A stretch of DNA of 64,000 bases. Origin: Sitta carolinensis. Its lineage: Eukaryota > Chordata > Aves > Passeriformes > Sittidae. Both the position numbers and the translations under genes were made by a program. The DNA lies in the NCBI GenBank assembly GCA_032173965.1, contig CM063287.1, positions 12,839,859 through 12,903,858 on the forward strand. The letters run 5' to 3'. Shown here piece after piece: positions 47,801 to 61,060 of this stretch (position 1 is its first letter; each line of letters starts with the position of its first letter). The notes below the pieces were generated by a model. It had not been told where the DNA came from. It saw nothing but the letters and a program-made list of their open reading frames with translations, and made no database searches.

Positions 47801-50800
47801 GATCAGAAATCACAGTAAACCTCCTTTCCATTTGTGCCTTAAGAAATTTTATATAAAGAGTAACAGATTTCCTCAAATCTTCTGTGTATTTAGCCATGGA
47901 TCAAGAAATATTAATAAAGAATTGGCTGACCTCTTGATTGTGGTAAAAATTAGAAATGAGTGTTTGCATGAGAAGATTGAATCCAATTGCATTATTTAAG
48001 CCAAAACACAGAGGACCTCGTAAAGGAAGTTTCAGTTCATTATAGCATTTCTCAGATATTAAACCGTAAGCCTGAATCCCTTCCAGGTCATACTAACATC
48101 AGTGGTTGTCTGATGATGCCTGACAGGCACACAAAGAATGAATTCTTAGTGTCATTTCAATGCCTGAATTAGATGACTCCTCATTAGAAAATGGACACCA
48201 CAGAAAATGCTACCTCTGGTGTTACCTGTTAGTTGTTACCACACAGCAAGGAAAACTCATAGCCAAAATACCCAGGCTTTGGAAGAAAGGCAGAGAGCTC
48301 TTTTCATCCACCCTAAGCTCTGTGCTTGGCAAAGAGGACAAACTGATAGGGCATCTACAGAAAAATCTACTGAGCAAGTGTCTTGCTTCTCTTTATATTA
48401 TAGCAGTTCTACAGAGTTAGAGAAATGCACTCTCCAGCTCTGCCAGCATGATGTTCTTCACAAAAGAAAAAGGAAATGTGCACATCCATAAATTTCCACA
48501 GTGGAAGAAGTTTTAGAGTGCTGTCACCTTCTCCATTGTATATATAGCTTGGTAAATAAGGGAGAGAGAGTGTGCTCTTGGCAAAACCATTGGCATTCTG
48601 TGCTCAGCCTTCCCCCCTGAAATAAAATACAATGCTAAGTTTTTCACACTGGTTATTTGATGTATGGCTCTGTTCTACCTCATCATTCTAGTACGATTCA
48701 ACAAACATTAGAGAGAAATTTTTCTGTTTAAATCCTTTGCTGCAACAGAAGCAAATATCTTACTTTTAGAAAACACATTTCTTAAAGATAAAATACAATT
48801 CTACAATACTCTTTCAGATAGATTCGCCATAAGTCAGATACCCTTGTTCAAATAATGGACTATGATCCTAATTTATCTTATGCCTTCGAGAAGTACAGAA
48901 CTTGCTCTTATTAAGGTGCTCCATTATGAGAGTCTGTGACTGATACGAGGAATTGTTTTTCAGCTGTGCTGTGGTTGCCATTATAAGTCTTCTGGTTGAA
49001 TGAAAAGGCAATTAAGGGGGAAAGTATTTAGCAAGAGACCAAAACAAAATGATGTGTTTTAAGGACAATGACATTTAAACGGTCATTCAGCTAAAATAAA
49101 ATGACAATATAGACCTGCACAGGACTCTGGCAAGGGTAACAGGAACAAACCTATTAACTTAGGAGAAAAAAAGCCACTTCATGCTGTAATAATACCTTTA
49201 AATCAAGAACACTTGTTTTCCACTTCCTTTTCACTCCTCACTAAATTACAAGTGTATGCAGGAACAAATATAAGTTACTTATTCAATTGACCTTATCGAA
49301 TATATACCTGGATGACTGATATACCTAGACGCAATTTTCTAATGTTCTGCTTTTAAAAGACAAGCTTCCTTTTAAATTCTGAGTTTTAAATATATCGTTC
49401 AAATTTTGGGGAGACTACTTCAGTGCATAATAAATCCAGAAAAAACCCTCCAAGTTCTTCTATTGCTTAAAGGGTATAAGTCAGTCCTGTGTGAGGAAAT
49501 AGTCCTTGTGCTATGAAAAAATACAATATACAAATATGACAGCATTGGACAGCATACTATGCTGTAAAATAAGTAAGCAGAAAGGAAAAAAAAAGCAAAG
49601 TTGTGAAATGCTTTAATAATGTCTCTTCCTGTTAAAGCTGGACTACGCAAAGTACAGTGTAGGTCTCCTGAAGAACACATATCTGAGATTTTATTTAGGT
49701 GTTGCCTAAAGAGTATATATATCATCATATCCAATTTTTGGTCCTCAACACATTGTTTCAGCAAGGTACTTCTAAGAGCTGGTATATCTGATACAACCTG
49801 TAGTAGTAAGAAACCAGTTTTGTGCTTTATTCTGTTTGCCTGTTGACTCTTATCTGACATTTAAACATTGTTTGCTCATTTAATTTTCTTTTAGTGCCAG
49901 AAATTGGACCAAACTAGGTTTCAGCAGGCAAAAAATTCAGTTTTTTATAAAGTTGTGTTTCTGGGTGCAATTTGCATTTGTCTCTGTATTAGTTTGTGCT
50001 GCCTTTAATGACATTGCTTCATCTCTTTCCCAGCGTCCTACAGGAGGGCTTGTTGGAAGAGACAGCAAAATCAGAGCTTCTGATTTTTACTTCTAATTCA
50101 ACCAAAGGCAAAACATACCAATTCAACAGAGTGGCGTCTGAAACTTACCTTCATTCCTTCCTTCCCTTAGCAGCAGTATTGCTATGAAAGGCAGCTACGA
50201 AAAACAATGGATATGGTAATTAATGAATGAATCTCATGAGCTGCCCTTAGCAGGCATATCCTCCTTGAACAATTTTTCTGGACTTTAATGTAAAGTCAAG
50301 AGAAGTTCCTTGTGGCCCCTTCTATTCTCTCCCACCCCAAAGTTCCACTCCAACTGTGAAGCTGGTCTGTTCTTCACACTGAGTAGGGGTCATGTAGGAC
50401 AGTCCTCAATGACTAACAGGGTGTTCAGGTTTATCAATATGTATATGTTCATTTTAAAAACCATCTTGAAAAAATTTAACTCACAACACCATTGACAAGA
50501 GTTTCTCTCTGTAGAACTTTTACTTGAATTGCTACAGAGCAAGTGAAGGGGAAATTAATTGTGATTGCAGAAGCATCATGGGACCAATTCACATCCGACA
50601 TGAATTAACTTTCACTGCAAGTGTGAGAATATCTCTATGAACACTGGCTATGGTATTTCACAAGGAGCAGAAAGAGCTTTTAGAATTATAGAATTATTCT
50701 CCTACATCAGATAAAACATTTTGAAACTGGGAGATAGTATAAAAAGAAGCCACATAGCTTTAGTCAGAAAAAAAAGCTTTTTATTGTCGTTGTTAAAGAA

Positions 50801-52713
50801 ACTACAGATCAAAAAGTGAGAGACAAGCAGATTTTTTTTTTTACCCATATTAAGAGAAAGAATACATTTAAAGTGAGTTCTCTAATTTTGTGGAGAAATA
50901 ATACACTGATGTAGTGGTTGCTAAATCTCAGAAATTAAAAGGCAAGCCTGAACTGCAACCTAGAGTTTATAGAGCAGTCTCAGAGCTTGGAGAATTCATA
51001 AACCAAGTAAACCTTCTGACATAACTATAAAATGTGGTATAAACCCTAGGAAAAAATAGCCATCTTGAAAGGGTAACAGCACTTTTATGAGAATTTCAAC
51101 TGCACCATGGCAACATCAACCTGTCAAAGCAAATGAAGGGCAGTAAAAGTAAAATTAAAAATGATGAAGGGGACACCAGCTTGCTAACAGCTTTCCAAGC
51201 TGTAAAGCTTTCAAATATTATCTCTTCATTGGTTTGTTCAATCACACATGCTGGTTACCAAGCTTTATCTTATTATGCATCTTTTCCATCACTACAGACT
51301 GACAGGTTTTGATAGACCTACGGTAGAAAAATAAAAATAATATTTTTCCCTCTTGGTGCATGCCCCTCCTTTCCCCTTATTGGTTCTTCTCTAGTGGTGC
51401 ATACTGTCTATATGGTGACACCTCCTCACATTAACTAAAGATACAGAAATTATGAGAGAGTTCAAGGGACTCTTGGCTACTTCAGCTTCCCATTCCTGTC
51501 TCCTCCTTGCAGCACCCACATGCCCCGGAGCCTGTCCCCATGGTTTCAGACCCCAGACTGGGTTTGGCTGCTCTCTCAGGTGGGCCATGTGTCACACCCC
51601 CACTGCTCAGCTAGCCTCTCTTCAGAGCAAGGCAAATGTACCTGCAATGTACCTTTCACTGGTACCTGCAAATGGCTCCTTCCTGGTTTGCAGCTCATTC
51701 ATTGTGTTACAGTGAATTTGTGCTATTCAATTCCTTGAAGCACGCTGAGATACAGTTTTTATGCAAGATTCAAATGCAAATGTAGAGTTACCTGTGCTGT
51801 GTGCATTGAGTTTGAATCTCATATCTACTGTATAGGCCTTGGTAAAGAACTAAAAGCTCAGTCTCTCTGATCCATTTAATAGCATCTCACAATAAATATT
51901 GCTACATTAAAGAGCCACAGCTTTCTGACTGGGCCTTTGCTCCTGTGATTCCTCTCTTTTTTTTATTAGCTGCAATATAATTCATGTTATAATAACTTTC
52001 TCATTTAAAAATGGCATTTAATCAGATCATAAACATTGTATATATGTTTCATTGTCATTAAAAAGACCTTATACTAAAAAAAAAGGTGTGTTTTAAAAGA
52101 ACATTAATAAAGTTATAAATAGAAGGGGCTTTTGAAATTAAAATCAGTCATTAAAGGGTCTCTATCTTTCAAGGCAGAGAATTATCAAAATGTAGCTTTC
52201 TGAAACTAATATGTTACAGTTTCTTTTGGGGCAGAAAGTGTTTGGACTCTTTCATATTTAAGCTGCCATTAATGGAAAAGACAAAGGACATTGAATCCAA
52301 GCACGGTCTATTTCAAGCACAAAGTAAAAAGAGCTCTGCAAATGTAATTACTGAATATGAAAAATATTAATTTTTTTAATTTATTTTTGTTTGTTTGTTT
52401 CTTGAGAGAAATTTTTTGTGTTTTCTCTAACCAGTCAGGTCAGTAGTATGACCTCCATGGCAGCATATGAATGAGCTATAAAAAGAAACACTGCAGGTTG
52501 TTATAACTTCATCAAACACAATGGGGCATATGTGTTTTTTTTTTTTCTTTTTGGTCCTACAAGATCATAACCTGGGAGCCACAAGGTATAGTAATTGTAG
52601 CCGTATAAGAAAATAATGCAAATTAGGACAGAAAGTTTAGAGTAGGGTTTCTACCCCAGGCCAAACCTTGCCAAACTGAAATTCATTATTTATTATTTTC
52701 CTCAGGAAAACAA

Positions 52714-52833
52714 TTGTTTGGGGGGTTTTTTTGTGGTTTTTTTTGTTTGGTTGGTTGTTCTGGTTTGGTTTGGGTTTTTTTTTTTTTGTTTGTTTTTTGT
52801 TTTTGTTTTGTTTTGTTTTGGGTTTTTTTTTTG
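52714..52833 (+). repeat. T/G-rich low-complexity tract
   Basis: The + strand is almost entirely T and G (TTTTTTG, GGTTTGG, GTTTTGTTTT units). The open frames here (Phe/Gly/Val or Lys/Thr/Gln) are compositional artefacts. Confidence 0.9.
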
Positions 52834-55800
52834 GTGATAATTAGAAAAATAAAGCAAGTTATCATCTCCACAATACTTGATACCTTATGCCTAAGAAAGC
52901 TGACTGTTGCTTTTCAGTGTCCTGGATCTGGCATTGCTGAGCTGAAGGAGACATCCAGGTGGAGCAGGATCTGCTCCTTGAGGATCTTTCTGCCCCAGCA
53001 AAGCCTGAGAGCACCCTGTCTCACCTACTGCACCACTGTCCTGAGTACTCCCTATCACTTTGTCTAAACAAGCCCCTATAAAACTTTTGGAGTGAAGCAG
53101 AACTACAGAATGGTCCCAGAGATCTAAAATTTCCCTTAACGGGTTATTGAAGTTAATAAAAGTTTGTTTTTATTAATGTGTTTGGATCAGACAAGTAAGG
53201 AAAAGCTATTGCATTATCTATAATCTATCCAGAGATAAAATTGCATTCACATAGTCAGCATAGTACCTCTTGATGGGGACTAATATTCCAGTAAGAATAT
53301 TTAATGAATGCTAATGAAATTTAATAATTCAATTAATGTTTGCAACTCCTGCAAAATACATTCAGGGATGTGTTTCCTTCTGGTTTTCCATTGATGCCAA
53401 ATCAGATAAAATTCAACCTCTTTTTAAAGAAGGTTATCACAAACTTTTCCCAAACCACAAGCATTAGTATTTTACAACATGTTGCAAGGAAAAAAAAAAG
53501 AAAAATTAATAGCTTTGAGATTAAATTATCTGGATGAGGAACAGAAAGCATGTTTATTCATTACCTTTAATAATAGAGATTTGACCTTTTGCAAGTGCCT
53601 CTAATATACACAGAAGTGAAATTTATTTTCACGTATGGAGAAATCAAACCTATTTTTAGGCTTTTCTGCATGTATGTTTGCTTTATTTTACTTCACAAAA
53701 GAACATACTCCTTGTGCAGACCACCAGCTTCTTTTTCTGGACTGCCAGCTGGCATAAGCGCTGTTTGCCTGGATAGTTGTCTGTTTTCTAAATATATAAT
53801 AAATATTTTCTGTTGTTTTTTTTAATCTACTGAATAGTTTCTTGCATTGAACTGGGCTGCTCAGACAGAATTCCCACTAAAGAGATAATGCAGTTTGGGC
53901 TGATCAGTTTGATGAAGCTCCTTAAGGGTGAAGACTTTACAGATGTCTTTGTTTGCCTGGCAACTCCTCTAAACAGTGTCTGGGTTCATACAAGTAACAG
54001 ATTGTTCAAGCAAACCTGAGAAATATCAGTGAGTAGGCAGGAAAAATATATTGATCAAAATCTTTATTGAGCTTATTATTGTTCATTGGACCTGATAGTT
54101 GACGTAGCTATCACACTGAGCATGGAAATGAGGTGGGCAGTGGAATGAGTCATTAGAGATGACATTTTCTATGTTTAAGCATCTTGACCTCAACTATCTG
54201 CCAAGAGGAGTGCCTACTCTAGCACTTTGAGAGGGTGGAAATAAGGATTTACAGACATAATTGCATCATGCAGTGGGATGCAGGATGGGATTCCCAGTGT
54301 CAACAGAAAGGAACTTGAGACAGGGAAAACAGGAAAAAGACCAGAACTGGTTTGTGACTTGGTACGGGCACATAGTAGAGCCACCTGCATGAATGTGAAA
54401 CAAAGACAGATGTTCGTACATCAAAAAGGAGTGATAGTAGACGAAGGATCAGAGGTTATATCGGCTAATCTCTTGTACCTTTCCTCAAATTTAAGTAATT
54501 TTTCTATAATCCTTGAATAAACTTTTGTACTAGAAGGTGGTAATCACACTTAAATGAGTTTCAATCTAGTGTTTTAGGCACCTTATTCTGTGCCTTACCA
54601 GAACAAATCTGGAATCGGCTAGAAAAGAAATCATCTTCAGAATGCTGGTAACCACACATCTGAAACAGGTGTTGAACTTTTATGTTAGACCTCAAGAGAT
54701 GAAGGTTTTGTGGGTTTTTTTCATTATGCTTTTAGGAAAAAGGATGAATGATTTCCCTTCAATCAAGCCCACTGCTCCGTTTGATTTCATTTTCTTGTGT
54801 TTTACTGTGTGGTACCCTAGACGCTTGTTTGATAAAGTGCCCCATAAATGGGGATTTTTACTGTTATTGTCATTGCACTTCTTAGGTCCCAGTCTATACA
54901 TTGTTGTATACATTTTGGACTGTCTGATTATTCATTGTTGAGGAGGACTGATCAGTCTTGTTACTCCAGGTAGTGAGACCCATACATTTTGTAATTAAGA
55001 GAGTAGCCTTTTGCAGGGTTCTGTGTTGGTCTGGATGCCTAAGCAGAGCATTGTTCCTCTTTACACATACCTCTGCATTTAGCCAACAATGCTGTAATAC
55101 CAGTAAGCAACAGAAATACAAAGCTTCCCAGGATAGTTCTGTTTCTTTGCTATTTATTCAGTAAGCAGTCCATCTCATCCAAAAAAACTACTGGCTTGAG
55201 ATCTGAGAAAAAACAAACTCTTTTCTAATAAGCTAATCAATAAGAGTCTCCATCTTCAATAAATATTACATTCTGCTTTCTAGTATAAGCAAAGGATATG
55301 ACAGAAGAGCTTCTAAGGACACCATTTTACGCCTTTTTAAAATGAATTAGATTTTAAAGTCTTTTTATCTTATTACCTAGCCTATCATCTTTATCCTGTC
55401 TTCTTTAGCTCTTGCTACCCTTTGAATTCAGTCCAAATTCTGGATTTGTGTTTCTAAATCACACAAAACTGCTAGAGAACAGAGCCCAAAGGAGGTTGAA
55501 GGGGACTACTTGAGCCAAAATTGTTAAAATACAGCCTGGAATAAAAGGCTACATATGCTAAATGGTGGTCTCAGTCAAAACATGTCAGGAAGAAAATAGT
55601 ATTGACAAGTTCATCAAGTGCTGGTGAAAGAAAAAGACATTATAGATGATCAAGTAGTGTAATTTAGATCATCATTCACATCAAGTTGAGTTTTACTTCA
55701 CTGTACTTTACTGAATGTGATCTCAGTTATGCCAGCTAAGCCCACAGAAATTCAGTTTAAATCAAAAGAGTAATAAATGACTCAAGCTAAAGTAACAGAT

Positions 55801-57199
55801 CAGGATTTGCTCATCTCACACATGTAACCAAAATTTGATCCGCTCACCTGACTGATATAAATACCTTTAAACATATTTTATTATTGTAGCTCAACTGGGT
55901 CTGAAATACCATAGTGAAGCACAATCCTTTTTAGTTTACACACAATGCTTACTATTTTGAAATATGGTCTCTTTTAGACCTTGGACTAAAGAATTGCTTC
56001 AACTTAGCTATGGAAATTTCTGCCAATTCTCAAATTCTACTTCCAGGGTCAAAATACAGTTCCAATAAAGAAACCTGTTTTTCCCAGCTCCCCAGTCAAG
56101 ATTGCAGAATTGGCTTTTAAAATAAATATAGTTTATTTTGCTTGCAACTGAACACAACTGATACCACAAACTAATAAATATGAAGCCCCAAATGGCATAT
56201 AATGGAGACACTTTCAAAGCTATGCTACGTATGCAGTAGGAGTGTAGGAGTGCTACAATAGAAAGTGTTTTTACTGTTAATGGACTAGGAAAAAACAATC
56301 CATGTCTAAGCATGGATTAAAATTATGACAGTTTTACACTATTTTATTGAAGTGTCTATTTTAAATAGGAAATCTAAGCAAGCCAACAAAGGGAACATAC
56401 ACCTGATGTACTAAACGACAGTAAGAGATTGGTGATTTTCTGCCCTGGCTCCTCTTGGCAAGAACAGATGGAGCAGTTTCCATTTTTCATGCTCTTTGAT
56501 CCCTTGTGCAGAAGCTGTCATCATGCTAATAATTTTGTTGTACATGCAATTCAACTCCTAGCACTTCTGAGTTTTCTTATCTTGGTTAATGTAGCTCTTC
56601 CATACTCAGGAAGATGCTGAAATGGTGGATGTGCACAGAGTTTTCTTTTATATGAGGGAAGTCAACTTCTCATGCCAGGGAATTCTCATATCTCAGGAGA
56701 GAACTGCACAGTCTTGCAGACTGCCAGATTGCACAACCCACAGTGGGATACCAGGGTTTCAGCAAAAATACAATTTGTTATGCTCAATAAAACCACACTG
56801 CCCCATCACAAACATTATTTTGTCTTTGTTAGTCACCTCCTTACATGTTTCCTCATCAGAAGTATGAAAGAAGTCCATAATGCATCAACAGTTTGATGGG
56901 GAAGATAGATAGCTCTGCATATTACTCTGTGTTGAGTCGTCCCATTTCACCCAGCAAGGCACTGGAACACTGTCAGCAATACAGCCATGAGGGTCACAGA
57001 GATCTCTATAGAGATCTTGCAATTCGGATTTTCAGAAGCAGCTACTATGAGCCAGGTGTTTACAGATAACAACAACCTCTCACAATAACCTAATGATTCG
57101 ATCTCTCTGTCTATTAAAATATTTTTTCTACCACATAGAAGTTGTAATTTTCATTATATTTTCAGCTGCAGCATTTACTGTTTGGTATCAGTTTAATGT

Positions 57200-57204
57200 G
57201 GGCA
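57200..57204 (+). repeat. Target-site duplication, left copy (GGGCA)
   Basis: This is identical to 58336-58340 immediately after the LTR's terminal CA. Confidence 0.85.
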
Positions 57205-58335
57205 TGTCGTGGTTTGACACTGGCCAGATGCCAGGCACCCATGAAAGTCACTCGCTCACCTTCCCCTGCCACAGCTGTAGAGGACAGAAAAATTTAACAA
57301 AGGGATCATGAGTCGAGGTTAGGTCTGGGAAAAAACACTCCAAGGGCAAACTTAGAAGTACGAAGTGAGTTTATTGCTGACAAAATCAGAGGCAGACAAT
57401 GAGAAGTAAAACAAGCACTTAAAAACACCTCTTCTTCCCCCAACCCCTCCCTCCTTCCCACCAACAGTGCTTGGAGACAGCACATAGGGCTTTGGTCAGA
57501 TCATCACCGAGTTATCCTTCTGCTGCCCAGGGAGAGGAGCCCTGCCCCTGTGAGGCCGTGGGGCTCTCCCACAGGAGACAGCTCTCTGTGAATTTCTCCA
57601 ATGTGGGTCCACTCTCGTGAGCAGCTCCACTGCACCTGCTGCAATGTAAATTCCCCCTCAGGCAGACGGTCCTCCCAAAACTGCTGCGGCATGGAGCTCT
57701 CCTTCCAAGGGTCCAGTCCTCCAAGGACAGGCTGCTCCAGCCTGGCACCAGGGCCCTCTCTTCACCAGGTCTCCCACTGGAGCACCCCCCTCTCCAGGCA
57801 TCCACTGCCCCTGCTCAGGCACCTCCCAAGGCTGTGGGTGGATCTCTGCATCCCCTGTGGATCCCCAGGGCTGTGGGTGGATCTCTGCATCCCCAAGAGC
57901 TGTGGGTGGAGCTCTGCATCCCCTGTGGATCCCCAAGGGCTGTGGGTGGATCTCTGCATCCCCTGTGGATCCCCATGGGCTGCAGGGTCACAGCTGCTTC
58001 CCAATGGTCTCACCACAGCCTGCAGAGGAATCTCGGCTCCGGTGCCTGGGGCACCTCCTGCCCCTCCTTCCCAGTGACCTTGGTGTCCCCACGTTGCTTC
58101 CCTCACATGTTCTCACCTCCTCCTCTTCTTCTGTGTGCTCTTTGGATTTATTTTCTCCTTAAATCTGTCATCACTGAGGTGTTACCACCCTCTCTCATTG
58201 GCCCAGCCTTGGCCAGCAACATGTCCATCAGGGATGGGCTCTGCTGGACATGGTGAAAGCTTCCAGCAGCTTCCCACAGGACCTACTTCTGTGGCCCCCC
58301 TGCTACCAAAAACCAGGCCCTGCAAAACCAACACA
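57205..58335 (+). mobile_element. Solo LTR of an avian endogenous retrovirus (ERV), complete
   Basis: The 1,131-bp element begins TGTCGTGGTTTGACACTGG and ends ...AAAACCAACACA (TG...CA). It is bracketed by a perfect 5-bp duplication GGGCA at 57200-57204 and 58336-58340. There are no gag, pol or env remnants on either side, so it is a solo LTR left by recombination between two LTRs. The start and the 3' part strongly resemble LTRs I remember from passerine genomes. A 5-bp duplication favours an ERVL/ERV3-type integrase, but I cannot assign a named family. It is GC-richer than its surroundings and contains a 39-40-bp tandem repeat. Confidence 0.88.
57831..57978 (+). repeat. 39-40-bp tandem repeat inside the LTR, about 3.75 copies
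   Basis: Units start with GCTGTGGGTGG at 57831, 57870, 57899 and 57939 and contain ATCTCTGCATCCCCTGTGG. The second unit lacks about 10 bp of the unit. This accounts for the apparent open frames on both strands here. Confidence 0.93.
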
Positions 58336-58340
58336 GGGCA
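58336..58340 (+). repeat. Target-site duplication, right copy (GGGCA)
   Basis: This is identical to 57200-57204 immediately before the LTR's initial TG. Confidence 0.85.
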
Positions 58341-59370
58341 CTACGACTGTAGTTTATGTTAAATCAGCATCCTGCAATAATAAAATGAAGTAATCTGAAA
58401 GTAACCATGTTTGCACTTTTCCTCATCTTCGTCTTTCATTTTAAACATTCTCGAAATAGTGTTCATCAACCAAAAATTGTATTTTATTTTAAAAGTTATA
58501 TTTTATATATAATATGTATATATTAAAAATTATGTTATATCCTCTGGTTGTACAGCATTTAGTTCAGTAATATCAATGCAGAACATTCTTGCTAACTACC
58601 AACAATGTAAAATCACCAGGACTGTCATATTAAAATAGCAGTAATAACCCAAATTTGTAAGTTAGACCACATCTTCCTCCACATACAGGTAACACAACCT
58701 GGAGCCAGATAAAATGCAACTGTATCATAGAGAACACATAGATTTTGGGAAGATTGTTTGCATTATTAATTTGTAAGCTGAAAAAAAATCATATGTGAAT
58801 ATTGTGCAATTATTTTTCTTGTTACAGATCCTGGGGATTCTAGCCACTAACCAGATGTCCATAGTGCAATATCATCTCAGGAGCCAGAACAGCAGTTAAG
58901 TTACAATTTTTAGTACATAGTAGAGCTACTTATTTTAATTCTTAGACTTTTCATATGAAGATGTTTTCACAAATAATCAGAGTAGTATAATTAGGTATTT
59001 AAAAAAATATTATCCTTCTAGCATTTATAAGTTTCTCTTACTTGTAGGTATATATTTTTTTTTTTAATTTTAAGTCATGATGGTGCATAAATGATTTAAC
59101 TTACATTTTCTGTTTGTTTTGCTGGATAATACATACTTTTCTGGGTCATGAGATGTAACATCCATATTTTCCTGATTCAAAGGTGGTAAAATTAGCTGCT
59201 ATGGTCATAAAGACATATATTGAAATCATTTATAGTTTGCTAGCTCATAGGAATTTTTCAGCAGTCACAGGATTGTGGCCCACCGAATTGGGATAAAGAT
59301 ATACTAGGCAGCAAATACATCCTGATTAAATGAATTATTCTCCTAAATAAGTGTAAGATAATTATTTTCC

Positions 59371-59389
59371 TTTTTTTTTTTTTTTTTTT
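59371..59389 (+). repeat. T19 run
   Basis: A homopolymer without a recognisable associated element. Confidence 0.85.
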
Positions 59390-60549
59390 CTTCCCAATTG
59401 AAATAATTCCTCTTCCAGGAAATCACAGCCATTCCTCCACAGTTTCTATCAGGTACTCATGCTCAGCACAAAACCTGTCATTATGAATATCACAAAGACA
59501 AATAAGCTCAGGGATTTTGTTGATGATCAGATGGTACAAAATAAATTAAGTAGAAATCATGACCAACACTGACAAAATTATTACTTGTATGAAAAATATG
59601 AGTTGACCAAACAGTGGTCATCTTGGTTACATAGCAGAAGCCTGTCATAATAGAGGAAGCAATTTAAGTACCTTTAGAGACTCAGCAAGAGGCTGGACCA
59701 GCTCTACATGAACATGGCATCAGAAGTCAGATGAGGTGCAGGAGACTCATTTAAAAGTGGTGGACATGTCTTTACAGCTGAGCCAGCTGTGTAAGGGGGA
59801 CCCTGGCTTGATAAAAACTCCTGTCCCGCCTCTAAGGATCTGCTTCTTTCAGTCCTCTTCTATTACCCATCTCAAAAATCAACTTTTTGCTAATCAAAGG
59901 TTGGGTTGTGGTGGTCATCCTCTGGTGTTCACCTCTCTGCACCTGGGCTGTTATCATGCATGTCAGAAAAGCACCTGCTGCTTGCGAGTGGTTGATTGAG
60001 TCCTTAACCATAAACATTTCAGTCTTTCACATTTCTCCCGGTGAAAGGAGAGAAGCTGAAGCTCTGAACTTGCTGTGAATACCCTACACTATTTGATAAG
60101 AGACATCTCACCAGGGTATCCTACAATGAATGGGATGATAGATGAGAGGATTTCAGCTGGCGTTAAGCTGAGATAGATCAGTCCCAGTGTAACCGAAGTG
60201 AAAAATTAGTTTCTGTTCAATCACAGGAGTCCTCACTGAACTTCTATTTTGACTGCATTTCCAAGAGTGGGACACTTGTTTAATACACAATTCTCTGAAA
60301 GGCTTTGCATCCAAACTAGTAACTAAGCAATTACCTTGTAATCAGAGACAGTGTTGACAATGCAATCAGGTGGCAGCGTGTAATTACACAGCGGAACATC
60401 ACACACAGTATTTTACTCTACACCTTGCAAACTAAGTGCTGCCATATTTTTTTTCTCAAGCTGAATAAGACTCTGGAGATTCTAAACAACCAGAAGCATG
60501 ATTCTCACAGCTTTTTTGTTGACATAAGTGAAATGCCTAGACAGGCCAA

Positions 60550-60584
60550 TAAAAAAAAAAAAAAAAAGGAAAAAAAAAAAAAAA
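60550..60584 (+). repeat. A-rich run (two A tracts)
   Basis: Two A runs (17 and 15 long) separated by GG. Confidence 0.85.
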
Positions 60585-61038
60585 GTAGAATATACCTTCT
60601 CCACTCTCTTTTATTTAGGGTAGTATGAAGTGTCTTAAAGCAAGGGTTTGGAGACCAAGTCATATATCTGTATCTTTCCCCTGGGGCAGATTCTCCAACC
60701 ACTGCCAGCTGGAAGACCCACTCTCTGCACAGGCAAAATTCAGCAATTCATCATGTCAGAGAATAAGGAGAACTTCTCTGACTCTGGGATCGATCTTAAC
60801 ACCCAAGGGGCACAAGGGCAGGATATAAAGTCTCTGAGTTACTGTTAATGTTGCCTTCTAGTAATAAAGGCCATCCATTCCATCCATTGTTGTTAAAATT
60901 CCAACCCTATTGTTTTTTCCGATGAGAAAGTACCTGCACTTTTGGGATATCTGAAAAGTGACCCAATGCATCGGAGTAAAATAAAGGTAAAAAAGGTGAG
61001 AAAAGCACCACCAGCACCAAATATTACAGGCTATCATT

Positions 61039-61060
61039 AAAAAAAAAAAAAAAAAAAACC
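61039..61060 (+). repeat. A-run followed by CCAAAACC units
   Basis: About 20 A's followed by AC-rich sequence up to about 61095. Confidence 0.85.

Larger units (their letters stand above)
39235..57199. other. Intergenic, no gene recognised
   Basis: 18 kb with microsatellites listed separately. Short blocks (43430-43570, 52080-52370) look like conserved non-coding DNA. The longest non-repeat frame is 146 codons on the minus strand at 49420-49860, without recognisable domains. No tRNA or rRNA is seen. Confidence 0.6.

Noticed and set aside
49420..49860. 146-codon minus-strand frame
   Set aside because: No recognisable domain, no splice or promoter context, hydrophobic AT-rich composition; within chance for 64 kb.
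52686..53067. Frames of 61 and 117 codons on opposite strands
   Set aside because: Created by the T/G-rich low-complexity tract 52714-52833.
57504..58362. Open frames up to 158 codons on both strands
   Set aside because: They lie in the GC-rich solo LTR and its tandem repeat; none resembles a retroviral protein and both strands are equally open.
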